Numbered from the stretch's first letter, positions 1-6,575 are shown. The stretch is 13,687 nt of DNA from an uncultured Lachnospiraceae bacterium (GCA_946549155.1 CAMNQN010000074.1:1-13687); one strand, 5' to 3'. A program made the numbers and translations. Notes: generated by a model from the letters alone, not told the origin.

Positions 1-35
1 AAATCCGTTAATACGGTATGGACATTATGAAACCA

Positions 36-92
36 CAGGGACACAAGGATATATTGTTCCGATATCATCGGTACAATATATCCTTATCCCTG
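36..92. repeat. Long imperfect hairpin/palindrome
   Basis: Arms at 45-57 (AAGGATATATTGT) and 73-85 (ACAATATATCCTT) are perfectly complementary. A T-T mismatch follows, then a further 5-bp stem CCGAT/ATCGG (59-63 and 67-71) around a 3-base loop. An outer 6-bp stem (CAGGGA at 36-41, TCCCTG at 87-92) extends it past a small asymmetric bulge. No T-tract follows on plus, so it is not a textbook intrinsic terminator on that strand. It could be a remnant of a small inverted-repeat element or the 3' end of an upstream transcript. No complete gene is visible in 1-346. A reading frame open from the window edge to the stop at 119-121 could be the tail of an upstream gene, but I cannot recognise it. Confidence 0.6.
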
Positions 93-187
93 CCGTTCCG
101 CCTCATCCTGCGTCCGGGTAATCAACAAAACACGAATAAGAAAACTGATGTCTGAAGAGTAAAAATGATAAATTAAGGTAATAAATT

Positions 188-214
188 AATATATTAATGT
201 ATCATTAATATATT
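188..214. promoter_or_regulatory. Candidate operator, 12-bp inverted repeat over -35
   Basis: AATATATTAATG at 188-199 and CATTAATATATT at 203-214 form a perfect 12-bp inverted repeat with a 3-base spacer. Its right arm ends inside the -35 box of the promoter that drives the BlaI-like gene. A dyad in this position is the classical arrangement for autorepression, so it is the best candidate binding site for the repressor encoded at 347. The repeat is very AT-rich and does not match the TACA/TGTA core known from staphylococcal bla/mec operators. The assignment to this repressor is therefore inference. Confidence 0.5.
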
Positions 215-241
215 GACGTTTCCTTAAAAATGTGTTATATT
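213..241 (+). promoter_or_regulatory. Promoter of the BlaI/M56 operon
   Basis: -35 TTGACG (213-218), a 17-base spacer and -10 TATATT (236-241) make a near-consensus sigma-A promoter. Transcription would begin around 248, leaving a ~100-base leader before the start codon at 347. In the leader, TGTA (296-299) and TACA (305-308) form a short dyad with a 5-base spacer that could be a second weak operator; this is speculative. Confidence 0.65.
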
Positions 242-346
242 CATCTATGTATGAGAAAAAATTATATTTTTTTGCGGAAAAAATCTCTCTTTTAGTGTAC
301 AATATACATGGAAAAAAGATGGTAGTTGCTATTAAGGAGGTTTTCT

Positions 347-733
347 ATGAACAGAAAGGCACTAAGCCCCCGACAACTGGAGGTTATGGAGATTTTGTGG
401 AATGCAGAAAAAGGAATGACCGCCTCAGAAATTGTAAACGCGTCTAAGGGGTTACAGATTAATACGGTGCAGGCTTCACTGCGAAGCCTCATTTCGAAAA
501 AATATATTGAAGTAGGGCAGATTGTATACAGCGGAACAGTTTTATCCCGGAGCTATATACCTATGGTTACCCGGGAGGAGTATTTGAAATTTTCCTGCCA
601 AAAGTTAACAGAGCTTTCTTCCTCTTCTCTAGTGATGGCTAGCTTTATCGGAAATGCAGAAAATACAGATGTATTAGACGAATTGGAAGCTATGATACAA
701 AAGAGAAAACGAGAATTGGAAGAGGGAGAATGA
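347..733 (+). CDS. BlaI/MecI-family transcriptional repressor
   Basis: A 128-residue winged-helix repressor of the BlaI/MecI family (Penicillinase repressor fold). The N-terminus has the family's LSPRQLEVMEILWNA opening (residues 6-20). A helix-turn-helix follows at about residues 24-55, with recognition helix NTVQASLRSLISKKYI (39-54), then a charged helical C-terminus (about 105-128) suited to dimerisation. The start is ATG 347 because AAGGAGG (334-340) lies 6 bases upstream; an upstream in-frame start at 326 has no such site. The stop is separated by one base from the next gene, an M56 protease. In known BlaI/BlaR1 and MecI/MecR1 pairs, the activated membrane protease leads to cleavage of the repressor and derepression of the operon. 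I infer the same relay here, but no beta-lactamase or penicillin-binding protein gene lies nearby, so the regulated function is unknown and no bla/mec name is given. Confidence 0.88.
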   Translation: MNRKALSPRQLEVMEILWNAEKGMTASEIVNASKGLQINTVQASLRSLISKKYIEVGQIVYSGTVLSRSYIPMVTREEYLKFSCQKLTELSSSSLVMASFIGNAENTDVLDELEAMIQKRKRELEEGE

Positions 734-734
734 T

Positions 735-1859
735 ATGTCGACTTCATTGGGATCATTTTTAGTATGTTTCTGTACGGTGATGTTTTTAACGACATACATC
801 TATTTTATAATTCATGTTAAAAAAGATGTGTTATATAGCGGAATGAAATTTGCCTTTTGTGCAATTGGGTTGATTTTACTTAGAATGCTGATACCAGTTA
901 ATTTTCCGTTTACAATAACCATTAGTTCCGTAAAGATATTGCCTGTGATAAGCCGGGTGTTGTTTGGATATATCGGCGATACTCATGTCGGTATGGCAGA
1001 GATATTTTTGGGAATATGGGGAATTGTGACAATTTGGAAGTTGATTCGCCTGCTTGTTACAGAGATAAGTGTGCGGAATTATTTAGAAGTTTTTCGTGTT
1101 CAGGATATAAGTCGATATCCTAAAATTTTAAAAGCTTTGGAGGAAAGCGGAGCTCCAAATTTTTCTGTGTGTATTGTTCCCATGAGAATTTCGCCATGTA
1201 TTTCCGGATTGAGAAAACCGGTGCTGGTATTGCCGAATTTTGATTTTACAGAGAGGGAATTGTATTACATATGCCGTCACGAGGTGGAGCATTATAGAAA
1301 ACATGATTTATGGTTAAAGCTGATTGTGAATTTAGTAACTTGTGTTCAATGGTTTAATCCGGTTGTTTATTTGTTGAATAAGGAATTAACGTTGGCTTTT
1401 GAATTGACTGATGATAGTTTAATCTTAAAAGACTGTAGCGAGGAGGAATGCTTGGAATATGCCGATTGCCTGATTGATCTTTCGGGTAAATTAGGAGAAG
1501 AAAAAGAGGACTTGTGCGGAATTGCCTTTGCGAAAAATAAAAAATCAAATTTGAAAGTAAGAATAGAGTATATTACGGAGAGAAGGCATAATACTTCAAA
1601 GAGAAGCAAAATATCAGAGATTGTATGTTACGGAATAATTTCTTTGGTAATGGTAGCCTCTTTTACATTTGTGCCGGAAGCATATGAAATTGCAGAAGCA
1701 GAGCAGGAAGAAACTTTTAATGTATCAGAAGAAAATGCATATTTTATAAAAAGAGATTCTGAATATGAATTATATATTGCAGATACGTATACGGCTTTGT
1801 TTTCCGATATTCCAGAAGAATTTTATAACATACCAGTTATTGAGGAGGAACTTAAATGA
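735..1859 (+). CDS. BlaR1-like M56 membrane metallopeptidase, short ectodomain
   Basis: A 374-residue integral membrane zinc protease of the BlaR1/MecR1 type (peptidase M56). Hydrophobic segments lie at about 6-27, 36-55, 87-107 and 299-314. Between the third and fourth is a large cytoplasmic loop with the HEVEH zinc motif (182-186) and a downstream acidic FELTDD stretch (222-227) likely supplying the remaining zinc ligand. The TERRHNTSKRSK segment (281-292) just before the last helix is where BlaR1 proteins are self-processed. BlaR1 carries a ~250-residue penicillin-binding domain outside the cell; here only about 60 residues follow the last helix. That tail has roughly 18 Asp/Glu against 3 Lys/Arg. 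The ligand is therefore unlikely to be a beta-lactam. It is probably co-transcribed with the repressor one base upstream and the secreted protein downstream, whose ATG overlaps its TGA. Composition is AT-rich, unlike the copper genes that follow. Confidence 0.85.
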   Translation: MSTSLGSFLVCFCTVMFLTTYIYFIIHVKKDVLYSGMKFAFCAIGLILLRMLIPVNFPFTITISSVKILPVISRVLFGYIGDTHVGMAEIFLGIWGIVTIWKLIRLLVTEISVRNYLEVFRVQDISRYPKILKALEESGAPNFSVCIVPMRISPCISGLRKPVLVLPNFDFTERELYYICRHEVEHYRKHDLWLKLIVNLVTCVQWFNPVVYLLNKELTLAFELTDDSLILKDCSEEECLEYADCLIDLSGKLGEEKEDLCGIAFAKNKKSNLKVRIEYITERRHNTSKRSKISEIVCYGIISLVMVASFTFVPEAYEIAEAEQEETFNVSEENAYFIKRDSEYELYIADTYTALFSDIPEEFYNIPVIEEELK

Positions 1860-2095
1860 AAAGAAAAACAGTAGTAAGCAGTTTGATTGTGATGGCGTTT
1901 TTGACTTTCGGATCTCCAGCAATAATGGCACAGGAGATTGCTTATGCTTCGACAGATACTCAGGAAGTGCAGCCAAGAACGGATATTAAGGAATGGAGAT
2001 ATAAGGTTATAAATGGGCGTTTGTATAAGCGACTGTTTAATGCATCCACGGGACGTTGGGAAACTGATTGGATTTTGGTTGAAAATCAGATATAA
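1856..2095 (+). CDS. Small secreted protein, unknown function
   Basis: A 79-residue protein with an N-terminal signal peptide: MKRK basic start, hydrophobic stretch to about residue 22, and Ala-rich cleavage options near MAQ or YAS. The mature part is ~45-55 residues and has an aromatic/basic core with the pattern EWRYKVINGRLYKRLFN (residues 46-62), then a GRWETDWILV end (66-75). The Trp-Arg-Tyr-Lys...Leu-Tyr-Lys-Arg signature resembles small exported proteins I have seen in Lachnospiraceae, but I cannot name a family with confidence. ATG 1856 overlaps the protease stop (ATGA), with GAGGAGG (1842-1848) 7 bases upstream, so translation is coupled. Its core is net positive while the partner ectodomain is strongly acidic. 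It may be a ligand, cofactor or inhibitor of the protease, or the regulated effector; all of these are inference. Confidence 0.75.
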   Translation: MKRKTVVSSLIVMAFLTFGSPAIMAQEIAYASTDTQEVQPRTDIKEWRYKVINGRLYKRLFNASTGRWETDWILVENQI

Positions 2096-2158
2096 TTAGG
2101 GTATTCTGGATAGGAAAAGAGATACGTTATTTGTAAATGTATAATGATTAGTAACACG

Positions 2159-2192
2159 TCAGCTTGTCGTTTTACGGCAGGCTGATATTTTT
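2159..2192 (+). terminator. Intrinsic terminator of the BlaI/M56 operon
   Basis: An 11-bp stem pairs TCAGCTTGTCG (2159-2169) with CGGCAGGCTGA (2175-2185), including two G-U pairs, around the loop TTTTA. A T-run follows at 2188-2192. It lies 64 bases past the stop of the small secreted protein and just before the copper promoter, so it insulates the two operons. Confidence 0.8.
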
Positions 2193-2204
2193 GTGAAGAA
2201 ACAC

Positions 2205-2233
2205 TTGCAATATACCCCATAAGGGTATATAAT
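2205..2233 (+). promoter_or_regulatory. csoR-copA promoter
   Basis: -35 TTGCAA (2205-2210), a 17-base spacer and a perfect -10 TATAAT (2228-2233). Transcription should start near 2240. The spacer is filled by the upstream CsoR-type operator, so bound repressor would exclude RNA polymerase. Confidence 0.8.
2210..2230. promoter_or_regulatory. CsoR-type operator 1
   Basis: ATATACCC (2210-2217) and GGGTATAT (2223-2230) are a perfect 8-bp inverted repeat with a 5-base spacer. This is the TACCC...GGGTA pseudo-palindrome typical of Cu(I)-responsive CsoR repressors. It sits exactly between the promoter's -35 and -10 boxes. Confidence 0.78.
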
Positions 2234-2248
2234 CTATATGAAGCTAAA

Positions 2249-2265
2249 ATACCCGGTAGGGGTAT
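2249..2265. promoter_or_regulatory. CsoR-type operator 2
   Basis: ATACCC (2249-2254) and GGGTAT (2260-2265) are an inverted repeat with the same 5-base spacer as operator 1. Its centre is 37 bases downstream, just past the predicted transcription start. A second site here would allow two CsoR tetramers to bind side by side or act as a roadblock. Confidence 0.7.
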
Positions 2266-2332
2266 AATAATAAAAGCTGTGAGTGATAGATGGTTTCGAC
2301 AGAAATCGCCTCATTGGAAGGAGGAGAAAATT

Positions 2333-2737
2333 GTGGGAGTAGAATATACAGGTAATTCAGAAACCATGGAACCGTCAGAATCCACCGTACAAGCGGAAGA
2401 TGAAAGAATCCCGGAGGAAACCTGGGATGAACCGGGCGGGAAGTGCGAATACTGTTCTCATAAGACGAAGGAGCGCTCAGAGAAGGAATACAGGGATCTT
2501 GTGAACCGCTTGAGCCGGATCGAGGGACAGGTGAGGGGGATTCGCAGGATGGTGGAGCAGGATGCTTACTGCACGGATATTCTGATGCAGGTGTCGGCGG
2601 TGAACGCGGCGCTGAACAGCTTTAACAAGGTGCTCCTGGCCAACCATATCCGTACCTGTGTGTCGGAGGATATCCGGAGTGGGAAGGACGGGACGGTGGA
2701 GGAACTGGTGAAGGTTCTTCAGAAATTGATGAAGTAA
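2333..2737 (+). CDS. csoR: Copper-sensing repressor CsoR
   Basis: A 134-residue Cu(I)-responsive repressor of the CsoR/RcnR family, an all-helical DNA-binding protein that releases its operator when copper binds. The helical core starts at RDLVNRLSRIEGQVRGI (54-70). The metal site is complete: Cys80, His105 and Cys109, with the 25- and 4-residue spacing of Mycobacterium tuberculosis CsoR (Cys36, His61, Cys65). This points to copper rather than nickel or formaldehyde sensing. The start is taken as GTG 2333, 8 bases after GGAGG (2320-2324); a longer in-frame GTG at 2279 lacks such a site. Unusual is the ~50-residue acidic N-terminal extension ending in Cys38-x-x-Cys41-x-His43, which could be an extra metal or redox site. 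It is followed 18 bases later by copA and is probably autoregulated through the two operators upstream. Confidence 0.93.
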   Translation: MGVEYTGNSETMEPSESTVQAEDERIPEETWDEPGGKCEYCSHKTKERSEKEYRDLVNRLSRIEGQVRGIRRMVEQDAYCTDILMQVSAVNAALNSFNKVLLANHIRTCVSEDIRSGKDGTVEELVKVLQKLMK

Positions 2738-2755
2738 ACGGAAGGAGTGATTTGC

Positions 2756-5389
2756 ATGGAGCAATATACGGTTACCGGCATGAGCTGCGCGGCCTGCAGC
2801 GCCCGGGTGGAAAAGGCGGTTTCCAAGGTGCCGGGGGTGACCTCCTGTTCGGTCAGTCTGCTGACAAATTCCATGGGAGTGGAGGGAGATGCTTCCGATC
2901 AGGAGATTATTGCGGCGGTGGAGAATGCGGGATATGGCGCAGCTCTCAAAGGCGGGAAGGGCAGCAAAGCGGCGGTACAGAGTGCAGGCTTTGGCAGTGG
3001 CGCCGGGGAGGAGCTTTTGAAGGACCGGGATACTCCGGTACTGAAGCGGCGGCTTTGGGCTTCGCTGGGATTTCTGGTGGTGCTTATGTACTTTTCCATG
3101 GGGCATATGATGTGGGGATGGCCGGTGCCGGCTTTCTTCCAGACAAATCATGTGGCGATGGGACTGCTGCAGCTGCTGCTTACCGTGATCATTATGGTGA
3201 TTAACCAGAAATTTTTTATCAGCGGCTTTAAGGGCCTGCTTCACCGGGCCCCGAATATGGACACGCTGGTGGCGCTGGGCTCCGGCGCATCCTTTGTCTA
3301 CAGTGTGTATGCTCTGTTTGCCATGACCGATGCCCAGGCGCGGGGAGATATGGCGGGAGTTATGGCCTGTATGAATGAGTTCTATTTCGAGTCGGCGGCC
3401 ATGATTTTGACCCTGATCACGGTGGGGAAAATGCTGGAGGCCCGTTCCAAAGGCAGAACCACAGATGCGCTGAAAAGCCTGATGAAGCTGGCACCCAAAA
3501 CGGCGGTGCTGGTCCGGGATGGGGCGGAGGTGGAGGTTCCCATTGAACAGGTGGGCAAGGGAGATATTTTCGTGGTCCGTCCCGGGGAGAATATACCGGT
3601 GGATGGTGTTGTGCTGGAGGGAAGCAGCGCGGTGAATGAGGCGGCGCTCACCGGGGAGAGTATCCCGGTGGACAAGGCGGAGGGCGATAAGGTGTCTGCT
3701 GCCACTGTGAATCAGTCCGGTTTCATTCGTTGCCAGGCCACCCGGGTGGGGGAGGATACGACTCTGTCCCAGATCATTCAGATGGTCAGTGATGCGGCGG
3801 CTACCAAGGCCCCTATTGCCAAGGTGGCGGACAGGGTGTCCGGTGTATTTGTGCCGGCGGTGATCGGCATTGCCCTGGTGACGCTGGTGATCTGGCTGCT
3901 GGCGGGGGAGAGTGTGGGCTTTTCGCTGGCCCGGGCGATTTCCGTGCTGGTGATCAGCTGTCCCTGTGCGCTGGGGCTGGCGACTCCGGTGGCCATCATG
4001 GTGGGCAACGGAATGGGCGCAAAGCACGGTATTATGTTTAAGACGGCGGTTTCCCTGGAGGAGGCCGGAAAGGTACAGATCGTGGCCCTGGATAAAACGG
4101 GAACCATCACCAGCGGAGAACCCAGGGTGACGGATATGATACCGGCGGAGGGTATTTCGGAGGAAGAACTGCTTGGAATGGCCTATGCGCTGGAACGAAG
4201 GAGCGAGCATCCCCTGGCCCGGGCGATTTTGCAGAAGGGGGAGGAGCTGGGAGCAGTGCCGGAGGAGGTCAGCGATTTCCAGGCGCTGCCGGGAAACGGA
4301 CTGTCCGCAGTGTTAAAGGGTGCGGTCTTATCCGGCGGTAATCTGAAATTTATTGCCGCGAAGGCCCAGGTGAATGATACAATGAAACGGAAGGCGGAAG
4401 CGCTGGCGGAGGAGGGCAAAACCCCCCTGTTTTTCAGCCGGGACGGACGGCTCACCGGCATTATCGCTGTGGCGGATGTGATCAAGGAGGATGGCGCCAG
4501 AGCGGTGCAGGAGCTTCAGGATATGGGTATCCATGTGGTGATGCTTACCGGGGATAATGAGCGCACAGCCCGGGCCATCGGCCGGCAGGCAGGTGTGGAC
4601 GAGGTGATCGCCGGGGTATTGCCGGATGGAAAGGAAAGCGTGATTCGGTCCCTGAAGGAGAAAGGGAAGGTGGCTATGGTGGGAGACGGCATCAATGACG
4701 CCCCTGCTCTGACCCGGGCGGATATCGGCATTGCCATCGGCGCAGGCACCGACATTGCCATCGATGCGGCGGATGTGGTATTGATGAAGAGCAGGCTTCG
4801 GGATGTACCCGCGGCTATCCGGCTGAGCAGAGCCACACTGCGCAATATTCACGAGAATTTATTCTGGGCGTTTTTCTACAATACAGTGGGTATTCCGCTG
4901 GCAGCGGGCCTGTGGATCCCGATTTTTGGCTGGAAGCTGAATCCCATGTTCGGGGCGGCGGCCATGAGCCTGTCCAGCTTCTGCGTGGTAACCAACGCGC
5001 TGCGCCTGAACTTCTTCAGGATGTACGATGCTTCCGGGGATAAGCGCAGAAAAAATTCGCTGCGGACAAACGGCGGGACAGCCGGGGAATCCAAGGCTTC
5101 AGAGAGGACAACTGTCCTTCCTATCCGGGAAGCGGGGGAAAAGGAACAGTTCCATAATAAAGAAAAGGAGAAAATAAGGATGGAAAAGACAATGGAGATC
5201 AAGGGAATGATGTGCGGGCACTGTTCCGCCAGAGTGAAAAAATGCCTGGAGGCCCTGCCCCAGGTGGATGAGGCTGCCGTAAGCCATGAGGAGGGAACCG
5301 CTGTGGTGAAGCTGAACGCCCCGGTGGAGGATGCAGTGCTGAAGAGTGCGGTGGAGGCCCAGGATTACGAAGTGGTGGCGATCCGGTAG
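2756..5389 (+). CDS. copA: Cu(I)-exporting P1B-type ATPase CopA with C-terminal CopZ-like domain
   Basis: An 877-residue P1B-1 ATPase that pumps Cu(I) out of the cytoplasm. The N-terminal heavy-metal domain carries GMSCAAC (Cys11, Cys14). Then come membrane helices, the actuator TGES (299-302), the transmembrane Cu site CPC (402-404), phosphorylation motif DKTGT (Asp446), nucleotide-domain HP (485-486) and hinge GDGIND (643-648). The last two helices carry FYN and MSLSS, marking Cu(I) specificity. After helix 8 a ~60-residue hydrophilic linker leads to a second metal domain with GMMCGHC (Cys820, Cys823). Start ATG 2756 has GGAAGGAG (2740-2747) 8 bases upstream; an in-frame GTG at 2747 lies within that site and is rejected. 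A ribosome binding site inside the linker could yield the last domain separately (see 5180-5389). It is co-transcribed with csoR and controlled by it. Confidence 0.96.
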   Translation: MEQYTVTGMSCAACSARVEKAVSKVPGVTSCSVSLLTNSMGVEGDASDQEIIAAVENAGYGAALKGGKGSKAAVQSAGFGSGAGEELLKDRDTPVLKRRLWASLGFLVVLMYFSMGHMMWGWPVPAFFQTNHVAMGLLQLLLTVIIMVINQKFFISGFKGLLHRAPNMDTLVALGSGASFVYSVYALFAMTDAQARGDMAGVMACMNEFYFESAAMILTLITVGKMLEARSKGRTTDALKSLMKLAPKTAVLVRDGAEVEVPIEQVGKGDIFVVRPGENIPVDGVVLEGSSAVNEAALTGESIPVDKAEGDKVSAATVNQSGFIRCQATRVGEDTTLSQIIQMVSDAAATKAPIAKVADRVSGVFVPAVIGIALVTLVIWLLAGESVGFSLARAISVLVISCPCALGLATPVAIMVGNGMGAKHGIMFKTAVSLEEAGKVQIVALDKTGTITSGEPRVTDMIPAEGISEEELLGMAYALERRSEHPLARAILQKGEELGAVPEEVSDFQALPGNGLSAVLKGAVLSGGNLKFIAAKAQVNDTMKRKAEALAEEGKTPLFFSRDGRLTGIIAVADVIKEDGARAVQELQDMGIHVVMLTGDNERTARAIGRQAGVDEVIAGVLPDGKESVIRSLKEKGKVAMVGDGINDAPALTRADIGIAIGAGTDIAIDAADVVLMKSRLRDVPAAIRLSRATLRNIHENLFWAFFYNTVGIPLAAGLWIPIFGWKLNPMFGAAAMSLSSFCVVTNALRLNFFRMYDASGDKRRKNSLRTNGGTAGESKASERTTVLPIREAGEKEQFHNKEKEKIRMEKTMEIKGMMCGHCSARVKKCLEALPQVDEAAVSHEEGTAVVKLNAPVEDAVLKSAVEAQDYEVVAIR
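5180..5389 (+). other. Possible internal start giving free CopZ-like chaperone
   Basis: Inside copA, in frame, AAAGGAG (5164-5170) precedes ATG 5180 by 9 bases. Starting there gives a 69-residue protein that is exactly one heavy-metal domain: MEKTMEIKG, the Cu(I)-binding GMMCGHC, and a normal betaalphabeta-length remainder to the shared stop. This is the length and layout of a free CopZ chaperone, a protein that usually has its own gene beside copA in Firmicutes and is absent here. It could also be a relic of a copZ gene fused to copA by stop-codon loss. Seen: the site, the frame, the domain. Inferred: its use. Confidence 0.5.
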
Positions 5390-5426
5390 AGCTTTTTTAA
5401 GGGAATAGGCTGAAGGAGCTGCCGTG

Positions 5427-5495
5427 AAATCGCAGAGGAGCGTTCCTGAATATCCAGGTGTACACAGGATATCAGGAACGCTCCTTTGCGATTTT
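5427..5495. terminator. Strong hairpin terminator between convergent copA and araC
   Basis: Arms at 5427-5455 and 5467-5494 pair over nearly 28 bp, with a perfect 13-bp core AGGAGCGTTCCTG/CAGGAACGCTCCT, one bulged A, one G-U pair and an 11-base loop. Four T residues follow on plus (5492-5495) and three on minus, so it plausibly ends both transcripts. It starts 37 bases after the copA stop and ends 14 bases before the araC stop. Confidence 0.75.
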
Positions 5496-5508
5496 GTGAC
5501 AGCCACTG

Positions 5509-6402
5509 TCATTTTGCGACAGCCTCTTTTGTGTAGGGCTGTTTTTCTTCTTCCGGTCTGTCCTTTCTCCGGGCTTCTTTCCGGTATTCTGTAGGGCTCA
5601 TCTTTTCTATCTTCCGAAACGCCTGGGAGAAATAGCTGGGGGAGGAGAAGCCGAGGCTCCGGCTGATAACGGACTGGGAGTAATCCGTGGTTTTTAAAAG
5701 CAGACGTGCTTCCCGGATCCGGCAGGCAATCATATAGTTGATGGGGGAGATGCCGTATTCCTCCGTGAAGGCATGCACCATATAATATTTGCTCACATGA
5801 TTAATCTCCGCCAGCAAATCGAGATTTATATTTTCCTTGAAATGAGCGTCAATATAGCGGTGGACGGAGAGCCCTAAGCGGCTGGTTTTGCTTTTGATGG
5901 GGGTCAGGGTGGCGGAATAGTTGGTCTGGCGGGTCAGATGCACCACCAGAATCTCCATGAGATTCTGGCAGATAACCTCATGTCCCGGTGTTTTTGCCGC
6001 CACCTCCCGCAGCATATTCTGCAGGTAAAACAGCAGCGTGTCCTTGATGCTTCGGAAATTTACGATGTAGAACTGATTGCCGGAGCCGTCTGCGATGGAG
6101 AGCTCCAGCCCCTCGATGCCCAGCACGATATATTCCAGCGGCGAGGTATTCAGGCTCAGCTCCGTGTGCTCCACCTGGGGATTCACAATGACCAGATCGT
6201 GGGTGCTTACGGGATAAATCTGATTTTCGATGTAAAACTGGCCGGAACCTCCGGTTACATAGAAAAGCTCGGTGCAGCTATGGGTGTGCGGGGTGCTGTG
6301 CCAGTCGCCGCCATATCTGGCAGAACTTACATACAGCAATTTTGCTGCATTCCGGATGCCGGAATTTTCATGGATCGTAAAATCGTAGCGGTTTGTACTC
6401 AT
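5509..6402 (-). CDS. AraC-family transcriptional regulator
   Basis: A 297-residue regulator. The N-terminal half has a cupin-like sugar-sensing fold (about residues 30-100) with HTHSCTELFYVTGGSGQFYI (39-58) and DLVIVNPQVEH (69-79), the usual AraC_binding signatures. The C-terminal ~100 residues are the AraC/XylS double helix-turn-helix: first helix pair about 192-215, second about 241-266, ending in the family signature GFSSPSYFSQAFRK (251-264) and SPTEYRKE. A basic/acidic tail of ~20 residues follows. On the minus strand, AGGAGGG (6408-6414) sits 5 bases before the ATG. The gene is divergent from the glycan operon at 6824. AraC genes in this position usually activate the neighbouring transporter genes on binding the sugar, so I infer control by galacto-N-biose/lacto-N-biose or a product. 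The ligand is not shown by sequence. Confidence 0.93.
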   Translation of the reverse strand: MSTNRYDFTIHENSGIRNAAKLLYVSSARYGGDWHSTPHTHSCTELFYVTGGSGQFYIENQIYPVSTHDLVIVNPQVEHTELSLNTSPLEYIVLGIEGLELSIADGSGNQFYIVNFRSIKDTLLFYLQNMLREVAAKTPGHEVICQNLMEILVVHLTRQTNYSATLTPIKSKTSRLGLSVHRYIDAHFKENINLDLLAEINHVSKYYMVHAFTEEYGISPINYMIACRIREARLLLKTTDYSQSVISRSLGFSSPSYFSQAFRKIEKMSPTEYRKEARRKDRPEEEKQPYTKEAVAK

Positions 6403-6547
6403 AAAATCCCTCCTGGTGGTGCACGGCGGCTGGAAATGTCCTGGAAAACCCGCCTGCGGCTATTTTTTATAATTGTCCCGAGCCTGACATAAAATATAGT
6501 TTATAATTATTGCGTAATATTCGATGAAATAGAAACAAGATATTTAT

Positions 6548-6575
6548 AGTATAGCAGAAATAATCCGAAAATCAA
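6548..6575 (-). promoter_or_regulatory. Promoter of the AraC-family gene
   Basis: Read on the minus strand: -35 TTGATT (6570-6575), a 16-base spacer ending in TGC, and -10 TATACT (6548-6553), an extended -10 promoter. Transcription would begin near 6541, giving a leader of about 140 bases. Confidence 0.55.

Noticed and set aside
232..447. 71-residue frame overlapping the repressor start
   Set aside because: It overlaps the promoter -10 box and the repressor in another frame, and no start signal precedes it.
347..1859. Beta-lactam resistance operon
   Set aside because: The family match to BlaI/BlaR1 is real, but the penicillin-binding sensor domain and any beta-lactamase or PBP2a gene are missing, so a resistance role is not supported.
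2263..2268. Second TATAAT as another csoR promoter
   Set aside because: The hexamer is within operator 2 and has no acceptable -35 box 16-18 bases upstream.
2477..4210. 577-residue open frame on the minus strand opposite csoR/copA
   Set aside because: It is antisense to two clearly conserved genes, is rich in His/Arg/Gln typical of shadow translation of GC-rich codons, and has no recognisable motif or ribosome binding site.
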